The translations under genes were made by a program, and so were the position numbers. The notes under the pieces were generated by a model. It saw only the letters and a program-made list of their open reading frames with translations, had not been told where the DNA came from and searched no databases. A stretch of 64,000 bases of DNA, taken from positions 138,884,361-138,948,360 of the forward strand of contig NC_079492.1 in assembly GCF_020520425.1 (NCBI RefSeq), given 5' to 3'. Shown in pieces: positions 23,172 through 40,002 of the stretch (position 1 is its first letter; every line of letters begins with the position of its first letter). This DNA comes from Spinacia oleracea (lineage: Eukaryota; Streptophyta; Magnoliopsida; Caryophyllales; Amaranthaceae).

Positions 23172-26100
23172 ATGCATCTAAAAGGCAGTTCTTTAACAAC
23201 CTTTGAGGTAACAAGAAACAAGATATTTAGTTAAACTACCTATCTTTATTTTCTATTGCAAACCATAATCTGATTACACTTTAATTAATTTATTTTCTTT
23301 CCAAATTCAATTTTGTTTTCAGGTACCAAGAATGGCTGCAGTATTATTTTGTATAGTTTTCTTAGTTGGAATAATCATGAATGCGAACGGTGTCGAAGGA
23401 AGAAGAACAACAAGAAAAACAGTGTCTGATAACTTTGAGTATGCAGCAATGAACTGCAGAAGTCATTGTGCTTCTATCACTGATTTTGGAGGTGTAGGTG
23501 ATGGAACCACCTCTAACACCAAAGCTTTTCAGACAGCCGTTAATCATCTTAGCCAGTTTCAATCAGACGGTGGAGCTATGCTGTTTGTTCCTCCTGGGAA
23601 ATGGTTAACTGGAAGCTTCAATCTTACTAATCACTTCACTCTTTTTCTTCACAAGGATGCTGTTCTTTTAGCTTCTCTGGTTTGTTTTTCTTTAATCTCA
23701 TTTTTAATTACTTTGGTTTTAGAATGTTATTTGTTTTAATTAAATATTATTGAACAGTTACACAATTACTGAATGCCAAATTTTCTAGTCAAGAGTGTTT
23801 TTTTATTAGATTTTATAGACTAAACTAGTTAAGATTGATCCTGAGTTTTAGGTACCTTTTCCAAAACTTTATCGACTAAACTAGTTGACATCCACTCTAG
23901 TACAGAGTTTTAGACACTTATTACTTCCTCCATTCTTTATTAAATGACACAATTTTTTTGTCACGTTTGCCAATGCAATATTTCAACCATTAATACCTTT
24001 TATTATCAATGGTTAAAAATTATAAAAGTTTGATATTATAAATCTATAGGATGAGACGATTATAACAAGACCCCACATGACTATATTTTTTGTTAAGTAT
24101 AAATCACAATGGTCAAAGTATATTATATGAATAGTGCCAAAAGTACAATTGTGTCATTTAAAAAAGAATGGAGGAAGTATTATTTAAGGTTGCACATTTA
24201 ACTTGATAGTTTCATCAATTCCTCCCATTTCTAATTCAGTTTGAACATCTGCTTGATCTTGAAATCCTACCACTCAAAACTAATCAAGCTAAGTTAAGAT
24301 ACAATTAATGTAATAGCAGTGACACCAATTAACTAAGACCTGCAATAATAGACTTGGCAAAAGTGACCTGTACACGATCCGGATTTCCCAAGACAAACCC
24401 ATCCAAGTAAAAATGTAATGTTACTAGTGCAGATAATTATCACAACAAGCTAACTGATAAAAGACTAAAACTGACCTGAAATTGTACCAAATGACTGGTA
24501 ATCTGTACAATACAATCCTTTACTTCAGAAAATAGATGGTAATTAGTCCCTTAATCACTCATACTGCAACAGGACTTGAACGAGTGGCCTTTGATCGCGC
24601 CATTGCCATCATACGGTCAAGGAAGAGATGCTCCTGGTGGAAGATATGCCAGCCTGATCACTGGAAGCAACCTCACAGATGTGATAATCACAGGTACTAT
24701 TGAAGCACTGTAATAATGTAACCAAAGTTTTTTCTGTTGGTTTTTTTTGCTTATTATTGCATTAATTGAGATTAACCCAAGTATTTTTGTGTCTGAATTT
24801 GGTGTATTACCAGGGGAAAATGGCACAATTAATGGTCAAGGTGATTGGTGGTGGCAGAAATTTCACCATAAACAGCTTAAGAACACAAGGCCTTACTTAA
24901 TAGAGCTCATGTACTCTGACAGTATTCAAATTTCCCACCTTACACTTATTGATTCTCCTTCATGGAATATTCATCCTGTTTATAGCAGGTTATTAACTTT
25001 CTCTTCATTACCTTATTTACCGTCAATTCTCTTGAATTTCCGGCATCTTTTATGGTGATTAATACAAATATTTTGTGATGACAGCAATATACTAATTCAA
25101 GGCATCACAATTAGTGCTCCGGTTAATTCTCCGAACACTGATGGAATTAACCCAGGTATATTCATGTTCTTTTATTGAATAGAGAAGATAGTGGTGGTAC
25201 TTCGGATAGTTTTAGTGATACCTTAAAGGCTCCGTTTGGTAGGGCATAAAATATTTTCTTGGAAAACAATTTTCCTATATTTTCAATTTTACATTTTTTA
25301 GTTGCAAAGGAGTGTAAAACCATTTTCTCTATTAGTAAAATTGCTCACCCAATGATGGAAAACCATTTTCCTTTCAAAATGAAGGGAAAACTGTTTTCCT
25401 TCCTTTTCCTTATCTTCTCTCTTGTCCACTCCTCTCACTAGCTACCTACTTATTTTCCCTTTCAGTTTCCTTTTATTTCATCATTTTTTTTACATGGAAC
25501 CAAACAACAGAAAACTAATTTTGGAATTGTGTTTTCCTTGAAAATCATTTTACATTGGAAATGTTTTACACCCAACCAAACGGAGCCTAAATGATTGCTA
25601 TGGTTGAATGGTTGGAAGGTACAAGTTTTGTTGGTATCTGCAAAGGGGTTATCTATAATAAATTTTATGTTAAGCTAATTACATGTGTTTTGTCCTGTCT
25701 TTTGTATGCAGACTCCTGCACAAACACAAGAATTGAAGACTGCTACATTGTTTCTGGGGATGATTGTGTTGCTGTGAAGAGTGGGTGGGACGAGTACGGG
25801 ATCTCCTTCGGAATGCCAACAAAGCAGCTTGTGATCCGCCGTTTGACATGTATCTCTCCAACAAGTGCTGTAATAGCTCTAGGTAGCGAGATGTCAGGTG
25901 GAATACAAGATGTCAGGGCAGAGAACATATTAGCAATAAACTCAGAATCAGGTGTGAGAATCAAGACAGGAGCAGGAAGAGGAGGATATGTGAAGGACAT
26001 ATATGTGAAAGGTTTTACAATGCATACAATGAAATGGGCGTTTTGGATGACAGGAAATTACGGGTCACACCCTGATGACAAGTATGATCCTAAAGCTCTT

Positions 26101-26421
26101 CCTACCATACAAAACATAAACTACAGAGATATGGTAGCTGATGGTGTGCAAATGGCAGCTAGGTTAGAAGGGATTTCAGGTGATCCTTTCACTGAAATCT
26201 GTATATCAAATGTGACTATATCATTGGCTGCTAAACCTAAGAAAATTCAGTGGGCTTGTACTGATGTTTCCGGGATTTCGAGTGGTGTATCGCCTAATCC
26301 TTGTGATGCATTGGCCGATCAAGGAGCAGATCATATGACAGAATGTCAGTTTCCTGAAGAACCCTTGCCAATCGATGATGTTGAACTACGAAAGTGTTCT
26401 TACAAGAGAAAGTATGTTTGA
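23172..26421 (+). CDS. GH28 polygalacturonase-like protein
   Basis: Six exons (23172-23207, 23323-23679, 24573-24693, 24814-24988, 25085-25155, 25712-26421) join in frame to 489 residues. A hydrophobic stretch at residues about 18-32 suggests secretion or anchoring. GH28 motifs: NTDG 247-250, GDD 269-271, RIK 336-338. Family members hydrolyse alpha-1,4 galacturonic bonds in pectin of the cell wall. The usual GHG block is replaced here by TSAVIALGSEMSGG (304-317), so the histidine of motif III is missing. I recall a plant GH28 clade with this trait, so activity is not certain. The start at 23172 is chosen because a 12-codon first exon joins in frame to the second; the next Met (residue 16, 23332) would also give a hydrophobic start. 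Introns carry a Stowaway (23934-24177) and a Harbinger MITE (25228-25587). The gene is tail to tail with the MAP kinase gene, 954 bases apart. Confidence 0.92.
23934..24177. mobile_element. Stowaway MITE in the GH28 gene's second intron
   Basis: Ends CTTCCTCCATTCTTTATTAA and TTAAAAAAGAATGGAGGAAG are inverted over about 30 bases, with TA on both sides (23932-23933 and 24178-24179). 244 bases. Confidence 0.93.
25228..25587. mobile_element. Tourist/Harbinger MITE in the GH28 gene's last intron
   Basis: Ends GGCTCCGTTTGGT and ACCAAACGGAGCC are perfect 13-base inverted repeats, with TAAA on both sides (25224-25227 and 25588-25591). The interior is rich in GGAAAAC/GTTTTCC pairs. It fills most of the 556-base intron. 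Confidence 0.93.
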
Positions 26422-27375
26422 TGGGTAAGATGTCAGTCTAGAAGCAAAGAAGATATGAATGAATGTTTATGTTTTCAACATATTCTTCTGTCTGGAAGTG
26501 AATTGTTGCTGTTTACCATACAGAATGAGGAAGGATTGTACAAGATTTGTGGAAAAGTTAACAGTTTCGAGTAGTTCCATGGAATGTATTTCAAATTCCC
26601 CCCCTCCCAAAGAAAGGGAGCTAGCTTAAGAGAAACATATCAGTGTATTTATGGAAATGAAATTCAGAAGTTGAGTGAAAAACTCCAAAAACTACTATGA
26701 ATGTCTCAAAACTACTATCTCATGGTATCAACTTATACTGATATACTTGCCAAAAGAACAATATTACTGGAATACTCGCTGAGAAATTACTGATCACATA
26801 AAAAGTTGTCACGTTTCCTAAAATAAGTTTGATTTATATGATTTCCTTTCCTTAAATATGAGCAAGACGGACAACTGATTTCAGACAGATAGAGTTTCAG
26901 ACATGTACTAGACATACTATATTTCCTAGTTACAAAGGATGAGACATTGCGAAAGTAGAAGCAGGATATCAGAGTGAATACAGGTTGAATGCAGAGAATG
27001 TATTCAACTTGAGTAAATATACAGAGTCAAGAGGTTCTGAACAAGTTATACAAAATAAACTAAAATAACTGAATTAAAAGTATTTAAGAGGTCATATAAT
27101 TGTCCATAATCTAATTTCTAGCTATAGGGTACTCCGATTTCCTTATTTTTCCTACTATCTCATTAATTCTTTTACAGGGAACCAAAGCTAAATACATAAT
27201 CCAAATTTGGCAGACATTTTGGAGTGAAAGAACTGGATGCTGACTCTTGACAAACAGCTTCAATTTATCTAAAAAGGCGGTCTCCTCCACGAATAAGCAG
27301 GGTATCCAGGAGTAAAAACTGCAGGAAACTACCTTTTGTAGCAGAAGCAAAGCAATTTGTCCTTCCATTTTTAAC
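26422..27375. other. convergent intergenic region
   Basis: Holds the 3' untranslated ends of the GH28 gene (+) and the MAP kinase gene (-). No separate gene or element is seen. Confidence 0.6.
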
Positions 27376-31644
<4,269 letters not shown>

Positions 31645-32004
31645 ATTTTCTCTCTCCTCCTCTTTCTCTCTCTACAACTACACTCTCTTCTTCTTCCTCT
31701 CGTTTAGGAGTGAGAGAAGTGTGAGTTTTGCAACCAAAAACAACGGGAAAAGGGAGGAAGAAGAAGAAGAAAGACCAAAACCCCCGGGTTTTCAATTTTT
31801 GATTGTGGGGTTGAAAGGAAAAAGAAGGGAAACAAAAGTCTCTTTTTTTCAAATTCCGTGAACTGAAAACGGACTTCTTTCTTCATGGGTTTCTGTTCCA
31901 CGTGTCCCCTTTTCATGATGTTTACGGGTCTTTTATTCGCTTTTTTTAATCACAAACTAATATAGGACCCGTGCGATGCACGGTTTATATATTTTAACTT
32001 CAAA

Positions 32005-32332
32005 AGGTCTTGCGCGCACAAGGTGTACAATAAATTTATTATACACCAAGATAACTTTTACTCATTTTTCTGTAACTTTAACCTAGTTTTGATTAACTTT
32101 TATACTAGTAAAAAGAAAGTCGATAGATAAACATTTTAAAGGGTTAAATGATTAATTTTATACATTATTAGTGATTTTGAAGAAATAAGTTTTATTAAAA
32201 TTAAAAAAACAATCACTAAAAAATAGATAACTTTTACATATATAAGCTTAACTTTTAAGCATTTTGAGTTAACTTTTACTACGGTGTACAATATTTATTG
32301 TACAACCCTTGTAAATAAGAATTTGTGTTTTA
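32005..32332 (+). repeat. left copy of an inverted repeat pair
   Basis: About 325 bases, matching the reverse complement of 34012-34309 with scattered differences. Each copy carries small palindromes at its ends such as GGTGTACAATAAATTTATT. Probably two copies of one MITE family; its superfamily is not identified. Confidence 0.75.
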
Positions 32333-33426
32333 ACTTTAAGTGCAAAGTTAAATTAATTTAGAAAAAAGAAACATAGAAAAATACGTAGATTATTTTATTC
32401 TTTTTCACGCATTACCCATGATTTCATATTAGGTATAAAAATCAGTTATCATCCTATACTATGAGAGATGTCAATTCTAAACCTGAATCGTTGAACCCAT
32501 TAGGTTGGTTCGATCGTTTAGAACCCAAACCGTTAATAACCCGCGAGCTGGAACCCAAAACCAGATCCGATTATATTCAACCCGAACCGACCGAAAAATA
32601 TTAACCCAATTAGATTTGAAACCCGATAACAAACCATTCCAGCAACAACCAGAACCGAATGGATCTGAAACCCGTTAATAACCCAATCCGCTTCAATCCG
32701 AACCGTTGGACCCGAGGAAAACCCATTGACAACCCGAACTGTTTTAACCCGTAACCCGCTTAATTCGAACCATTTACAACCCGTAACTCGTTTAATTCGA
32801 ATCGTTTACAACCCATAACCAGTTTAATCCCGTTACCGATTTTAAATTCTTAACCCTTATAAAGTTAGTTATTGGCTTTGTCCCCCTAATTTAACAATTT
32901 AACATCCCTATATTCGATAAATAATCAACTTTTAGCCTGCACATCCGCACCCGTCTATTATTCTCATCCATACCCCCTCCATCATTGATAGGAATGATTT
33001 TCATCCCTTCCAATCCCCGTTTTGAGAGGTGCAAAATAAAATGCATCCCCTCTTCATCACCCTCCCCCGTGTATCCACACCCGCCTCAAACCCACCCCTA
33101 GCCTCAATTTTTTTTTTTTTAAGACAGTTTTGAATTTTAAAACTCTATTCTAGAGTATTTAACAATTCTTTTGTTTGATTAGAATAATTAAGTAAATAAG
33201 CAAAAAATTATAATAGGAAATTTATTAGTAATTTTTTTATATATTCATAACTAACGTGGTAGAACTTTTAGTAAGTGTTAGTTATGCATATTATATTTGG
33301 TAAAAAACAATGAACCATTTGATATTACGATTCTCACCCATATTTTCGGAATATACTATTTGCGTGAGATTATACGGCTGTAAAATATTTGATGTTATAA
33401 ATTATTGTTAAGTTTAATTATTTATA

Positions 33427-33996
33427 TTAAAGGAGAGGTGAATCAATGAGTGATATTTGTCATCACTACATTGATTTCCACTCTTTTAGTAAAAAAAATT
33501 ATATTATAAGATAATCAAATAAAAAACAACACTTGTCAGCACCATGTAATAGATTTGGAGTTTGAGGGGAAAATAACGTATTGTGTATTAAATTATTTAT
33601 ACATAATTATAAGAATCTTTAAAAATGAAAATCTTAGTAAGTTATATTTTTATGTTATATTTTTAGGATGTTTATTATCAACACAATCTAAAGATTTATA
33701 ATGCCAATCAATAATATTTTCTTTGTGCATATTTTTCCTTAAATAAAACAAACAAATTTTGACTAATATTTTTAATTATTTTTTATATTAAAAGAGAGGC
33801 GAATCATGGAGTGACATTTGTTATCATCACATTGATTTCCTCTCTTTTAGTATATTATATAAATACTCTGTATTATGTAGTCCGTAATAGATTTTTATTG
33901 AGAGATAGTTAGAAAAAAAATATTTTAATTATTTTAAAAGAGAGGTCAATCAATGAGTGACATTTGTCATCACCACATTGATTTCCTCTCTTTTAG
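33427..33996. repeat. three spaced copies of a 63-base palindromic unit
   Basis: Copies at about 33427-33490, 33788-33850 and 33934-33996. Each folds on itself: AAAAGAGAGG then AATCAATG on the left answer CATTGATTTCCTCTCTTTT on the right, with a short TGACATTTGTCA centre. The third copy borders the possible Helitron 5' end. Confidence 0.88.
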
Positions 33997-34011
33997 TATA
34001 TTATATAGATT

Positions 34012-34309
34012 CTTATTTACAATGGGTGTATAATAAATATTGTATACCGAAATAAAAGTTAACTCAAAATTCTTAAAAGTTAAGCTTATATATGTAAAAG
34101 TTATCTATTTTGAAGTGACAATTTTTTTCATTTTAGTAAAACTTATTTATTCAAAATCACTGATAATGTATAAAATTAATCATTTCTATCAACTTTTTTT
34201 TACTAATATAAAAGTTAATCAAAACTAGGTTAAAATTACGAAAAAAGGGGTAAAAGTTATCTTGATGTACAATAAATTTATTGTACACCTTGTACGCACA
34301 AGACCTTTT
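34012..34309 (-). repeat. right copy of the inverted repeat pair
   Basis: Reverse-complement partner of 32005-32332; AAGTTATCTTGATGTACAAT and related words mark it. The 62-codon frame at 34040-34228 lies inside it and is not a gene. Confidence 0.75.
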
Positions 34310-34982
34310 GTTTTTTAATACTTCATACTTACTCCTTCCAGTCTCAATTACTTGGTTAATTTCATGGGCACTCAACACTCAAGTCACATTTTTCTAATCA
34401 CATTTTATATTTCTATAAGTAATGTAAAAATTTATTCGAGATAAATGAATGAAATATATTATGAAAAGTTTTACCCTTTTCGAAAATTGACCAAACATAT
34501 AAATTTTGAATATTTATCTTATAGATCAACTTCAATGTTTGTAGCTGAAGACGCTTGCAATTTACAAAAGTCTCAAGCAAAAGTTTCAAATTTGAATATT
34601 GGAGTGTTTTTGATAAATTTGGCTTGGCTAAGCAAATAAGCTAATTTGCTTGAGAAAAAACTAACCAATTAGAATGTGAGTTATAATTACAATAAAGTTT
34701 AAAGTAAATGATATGTGGAAGTGGAAGCTAATTAAATATTAAGCTAGTTCGGTAAATTAACTTACCATTAAAACAAAAACTAGCTAGAAAGTAATTTAAC
34801 TTAAAATCTTAAGTGGCATGACAAACTATTTTGACTATTAACTTGCCCTTAAGGTTGCCCTTAAAAGCTATTTCAAAAATGAAATTCTAACGGGTAAGTT
34901 AGGTAATGTTAATGATAGTTAACGACTCAGAGAGGACAAGGTTTTGTCTTGTTAATTGCGCTTAAAATGTACAATTCGATTA
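34310..34982. other. no gene seen
   Basis: AT-rich spacer; the small frame at 34445-34639 has no recognisable domain. Confidence 0.4.
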
Positions 34983-35660
34983 GGGCTATGTTCATCAATA
35001 CTAGCGGTAGCAGATCGGGTAGCGGTTAGCAGTTGAGTAGCGGGTAGTTGTTAAAGTGGCGGGTAGCGTTGAACAGTAGTGGGTGACGGTTAGTTGTCAA
35101 AGTAGTGGCAACTAATATGAGTATTCGGTAAAGTAGCGGTTGATATTAAAATACAATGAAAACTATAAATTGTTTAAAACTTTACTATAAATTTATCGAA
35201 CGTTACCTGCTCTTTTTGAACCCCACCAAGGGCCTTTTTCGGTGGTAGCTTTTGAGACAGCAGGTAGCGTTTTGACCATTTCAATACTCTACTTGTCAAA
35301 TTTGTGAGCGTTTGGCAAGTTCAGGTATTGGTTGGGTAGCTTTTGCCAAACATTAAAATTAGTAGATTTTTAAGGTAGCGGGTAGCGTTTGACAAATTTA
35401 TAGTAAAGTTTTAAATAATATTTTAGCTTTTATTTTATTTTACAATATCAACTGCTACTTTTACCAAACACTCATATTAGTTACCCGCTACTTTGACAAC
35501 TAACCGCTACCAGATACTATTCACCGCTACCCGCTAACTGCTACCCGCTACCGCTAATTTTGCCGAACAAGGCATAATTTTAATGTTTGACAAAAGCTAC
35601 CTTACCGCTACCTCTTCCGCTAACCGTTACCTAACCCCGCTACCTTGCCAAAACACTTAC
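34983..35660. repeat. nested palindromic repeat built of GTAGCGG words
   Basis: The left part (GGGCTATGTTC then AGCGGTAGC and GGGTAGCGG) is answered in reverse complement at about 35450-35575 (CCGCTACCCGC, then GAACAAGGC). A second inverted pair lies inside at about 35175-35215 and 35375-35420, around ACTTTACTATAAATTTATCG, and a further partial copy follows to 35660. The termini look Harbinger-like but no duplication is convincing. Likely one MITE inserted in another of the same family. Confidence 0.6.
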
Positions 35661-35984
35661 AGATTTTACAAGTATCTTCTTGACTAGGCCAAATTATTAC
35701 CGCCATACACGTCCTAAAAGTAGTAAATTATGGTCTTGTTTCCTACCTTTCATTCTACCGCGTATTATTAAATTTGTTTTCCCCTTAGACTTGTCAGTTG
35801 TCGATTACCCTTTACAATTAGATGTAAAAATAACGTAATATCAAGTTGTGGAATGTGAAGTACTTCAATTGACCAACTTATTCAATTTTTATCTCCAAAG
35901 GACCAAGATACATAGAATTTTGATCAACTTTATACGGCCGTACCTTGTGGTGCACTTCTAATTTGTAGCAACTTTTTTGTTCAT
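35661..35984. other. no gene seen
   Basis: Spacer before the long-arm Mutator-like element. Confidence 0.4.
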
Positions 35985-35993
35985 TTAATTTTT

Positions 35994-37776
35994 CGGATTT
36001 TTCATGAAATACCCCCGAATTATGGCGTAATTCACCAAATGCCCCTCGACTTTCAGAAATTCACCAAATGCCCCTCACAAATGACTTAATACCCAAAATA
36101 CCCTTACTAATGATGCGCCGTTAGTCCTCCGTTAACCTAATTTTCAAATTCACCAAATACCCCTATTTTAATACTTATTTCACCAAATACCCTTATTCAG
36201 AAACTTATTTCACCAAATACCAATAACTTAAAATTACTCATTTTGATGCTCAACGGCTAGTTTTTGTGTTTGAAAATTAGCCGTTGCTTATTGTTTGCTT
36301 ATAAATACTCTTTTTCTGACGGTTTATTGTAGTTTTCCTATTATTTTGTTAATTTCATATCATTTTTGTCATGAGTTTTCTTTCAAAATCATCATCCACA
36401 CCCAATGAGTCCACATATGTAAGAGTCCCAAATAAATTTTGTTATCATGGGAGAAAATTTGACATCCGAATATCTGATACAACACTCAATCTGAAGCTCC
36501 GGTACAACACTAAAACATAAAACACTCCTAAAAACACCTCAAAACGTCGCAACTCTTCAAGAAAATAGCTACTTCTTTTGTACCTTATTCTTTATGTGAC
36601 CAATTAATTATATTTACCATGAAATCGGAAGGTATTCCTTTTTCAATATGGGAAATATCTTTAACATATGCAAACAGATTAAAAATAAAGCTCTTATTAA
36701 TTTGATTCTAACGCATATGTTCCAGCTACCTCGGCTTCTATTGCTTCCATGCCACATATTTAACGTTAACTCCCTTTTGTCTCCTGTCTCTACTGCCTCC
36801 AAACATCTTTCTTCAATCTCCTAACTTTCTCTCAACCTTACAGTCGAGGCATAAAGGTTTTCCCACTTTTCTTTTGAGCTAGGTCCTATTGACATGGTCA
36901 GATTTATGGACAAATGTCTATTTTTGGATTTGAGGGAACAAGAAAAAAAAAATGAAACTAAGGTATGTTCCAAAGCTCATGAACCAGTGAAAAAACATGA
37001 ATCTTGGCACAAAGATTTGCCTCCAAACTCAAGATTTTCACATCATGAATCCAAGTTGAAATCGAGGTTGTGATAAAAATGTATGTGTTATTGAACTTGA
37101 TTTCTTAGTTTCTTTACCATTCGGACAATAAGAAAATTAAGGTGTTAGCTTTAGATTGAATTACTTCAGCTTCACTTACATAAGATCCCTTTGAAAATGG
37201 GGTTTTTTGGCCTTTTGCTCAGCTAAAGTGCATTGTCTTTACTGGATGAGGCCTGAACTTATTGGATCATAATTGAAACTTACTGAGTGTTGTATCGGAG
37301 CCTCAGATGGAAATTTCCTCCCATAATATTAGAAATTGTTTGGGACTCTTACATATGTGGATTCATGGGTGTGGATGATGATTTTGAAAGAAAACTCATG
37401 ACAAAAATGATATGAAATTAACAAAACAATAGAAAAACTACAATAAATAGTCAGAAAAGGGGTTTTTATAAGCAAACAATAAGCAACGGCTAATTTTCAA
37501 ACATAAAAACTAGCCGCTGAGCATCAAAATGGGTAATTTTAAGTTATGTGTATTTGGTGAATTAAGTTTCAGAATAGGGGTATTATATGAAATAAGTTAT
37601 AAAATAGGGGTATTTGGTGAATTTAAAAATTAGGCTAACGGAGGACTAACGGCGCGTCATTAGTAAGGGTATTTTGGGTATTAAGTCATTTGTGAGGGGC
37701 ATTTGGTGAATTTCTGAAAGTCGAGGGGCATTTGGTGAATTACGCCATAATTCGGGGGTATTTCATGAAAAATCCG
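35994..37776. mobile_element. Mutator-like element with long terminal inverted repeats
   Basis: Both ends begin CGGATTTTTCATGAAATACC when read inward. The arms stay colinear for about 500 bases (35994 to about 36515, and about 37265 to 37776), with CACCAAATGCCCCTCGAC and AAAACTAGCCG words. A perfect 9-base duplication TTAATTTTT flanks it (35985-35993 and 37777-37785), as is typical for Mutator elements. The 750-base core has no transposase or other recognised protein; the minus-strand frame 36614-36802 is not recognised. Non-autonomous; the core could be captured host sequence. Confidence 0.93.
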
Positions 37777-37785
37777 TTAATTTTT

Positions 37786-40002
37786 TATTTATCATATTAA
37801 CTTTACCTTTTATTATGGTACCCAAAAAAAAAGTAAAATGAAAATATGTGGATAATGTTAAAACACTTGCATGATCAAAATTGAATAAGAGAAATGTTAA
37901 CTAATTAAAAATGCTTTCTAGAGGATTTGGTTGTTGTTAAAAGTTCACGAGATATGAGCTCTTAGTCTCTTACTCACAAGCATGACATTGTTGTGTAGCT
38001 CTTTCCCTATCCAAATGTCACTTTTATTTTGCAGCCAAATATTTTAAAATGACAAATAATTGCGAAACTAATTCATTTTCTCCTTTATGATTTGCTTATA
38101 AAAGAAAAATTACCATTCGATAGCTTGAGAAGCCATATTCTCTCTTATCTACCCTCCTAGAGTATATCCCTAAAATTTTCTGGCTTTGGTATAGACATGT
38201 AATCAACATTAAAATATTGTTTCATACTTTCTCTTTTTGGTAATTGGTAAATGGGTATATGTGATTTCGGCATACAAACCATAACTTTGAAAAGAAAAAA
38301 ACAAGTACTCGTTGAAGATTTGACGAAATGAAATATCTCACAATTTTTGAACGTACTACTTCTAAAGAGAGGATGAGATGCTTATGAAACTTTTTATTAC
38401 ACCAAATAGTATAAAGAAAATTACATCGAATGAGAGAGCTAGTAGTCAGGAAGCACATATCTATTCTTATCTCCTCATAAAATTAACATTTTTTTAACTC
38501 GATAGAAACCAATGTCTCTGTATCTTTCTGAAACATATTCTGCAAATGCTGTATCAATAATCGTTCTTCGTGCTTTATAACGATCACCAATCGGGCATCA
38601 TCATTCCATCTGTCATATACGATTCTCAAGTATCCATAATTGAACATGCAATACAAACCGTTGATATTATGTCTGAGCAAAACTATATGAAAAATAAAAA
38701 ACTGGAAACCTTACAAGTAACGGGTACTCGATAACGAATGTGGTAAGAACGTACCTTGTAAAACACTAAATGTTGTAAAATGATACATTTGGCCGAATAT
38801 GTTGGTTGACTAAAAGTTCGGCATTGACTTCCAATGTGTCGGTCAAGTGACTCTTACATGAGGCTCAATTCTTTTCTTTTTGGCGCCCAATATGTATTTC
38901 TTTTTCTTTTTTTCCCTTTTCTGCTTCTTATTCTTCTCTATCTATTGACATTTGTGAGCTTAGATCCCCTAGTTTCCGTCTTGTTTCCCTGTCGCCTCCC
39001 TAATACGTGGTTGCAATTTAAAACAGTAACTAAGCGCAAAATGCATATGCGTGCTATTGGAGTTGCCATTAATGAATTGCGGAAATAATTTAGGAGAGGA
39101 GTAGTGTTTATACGTGGGTCTGAAGATGAAAAAGAGATATGCTAGTTTTCTTTTTACTAGAATTGTGAAAAAAACAGAATTATAATGTGTACTTTTCTGA
39201 GTATTTAATCGATAATTATAGGCATAGGTTATAGAAATCTTGTGCTTGGTATACAGATTAAGTGTGTTTTGCAATTGCAATTGCAATTTCTGAACGAGAA
39301 GTGGGGTTTTGAATTGTGGCCTTTAATTACTTAATGGCAAATGGTTCCATTGATAACGTATTACGTACTACGTGTTACCTTTGAATCAATACTGAAATTA
39401 ATGGAGCCACCACTCAAATGTTTATTTCCTAGGACGATGATATCCACTTGCCTTCGAGCTTGAGCTCGTTTTTGCGTTTTGTCATAGAGTCTTGACTTCT
39501 CAAGCCCGAAATCCTGGTCAAATTGGCGATTAACACATTACCGTATAATTCAGGAGGAGAGATTCTTGATTAATTACAGAACAATATAGAAAATGGAAGA
39601 AATTGGCTAAAGTGCCTCATTCCTCTTCCTTGCTGACTGCTCTCAAGTTAAGTTGGTGTTGCTGATCTGCTTCCTTGCTGACTGCTCTTCTAAAGTGCCT
39701 CATTTCTACTGGCTCACTCTTCTCTGTTGTAGACTTTCAGTTTGAATTTTTATATAATTAGTCATCAGATAAACTGGAAATGAACTTCAATTCATGGTAT
39801 TAATTTGTATGTCTTGTTGTGGTTTTAATAATGGGCCACTGCTGTTGATTTGGATTTTGTGAAACTAGAAATGACTTCATGGTATTTGTATGCAATGATG
39901 AATTGATGATGGTATTACTATATGTAGAAATCATTGATATTGCTTTGGGATATGTAGCAGGAGCATGCTAAACAAGCAGGTTAATATAAGAATCAGTAGC
40001 AT
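37786..40002. other. gene-free stretch
   Basis: AT-rich. A small minus-strand frame at 38483-38680 (65 residues, mixed composition) could be a remnant of a gene but matches nothing I know. Near 39600-39710 the words AAAGTGCCTCATT and TTCCTTGCTGACTGCTCT each occur twice, a local duplication. Confidence 0.45.

Larger units (their letters stand above)
31957..34009 (-). mobile_element. possible decayed Helitron
   Basis: On the minus strand the right edge begins TCTATATAATATACTAAAAG, a Helitron-style 5' end. The left edge has a perfect 6-base-stem hairpin (CCGTGC ATC GCACGG) followed by TTAG, next to T. Both borders would sit between A and T. TTAG departs from the usual CTRR, and the interior is a mosaic (an ACCCGA-type stretch at 32460-32840 and three palindromes at 33427-33996), so the span is a hypothesis. 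No Rep/helicase frame is present. Confidence 0.42.

Noticed and set aside
36614-36802. 62-residue frame in the core of the long-arm Mutator-like element
   Set aside because: No recognisable domain; kept only as part of an unassigned core.
38483-38680. 65-residue minus-strand frame of fairly normal composition
   Set aside because: No start context, no neighbours that extend it as exons and no family I recognise.
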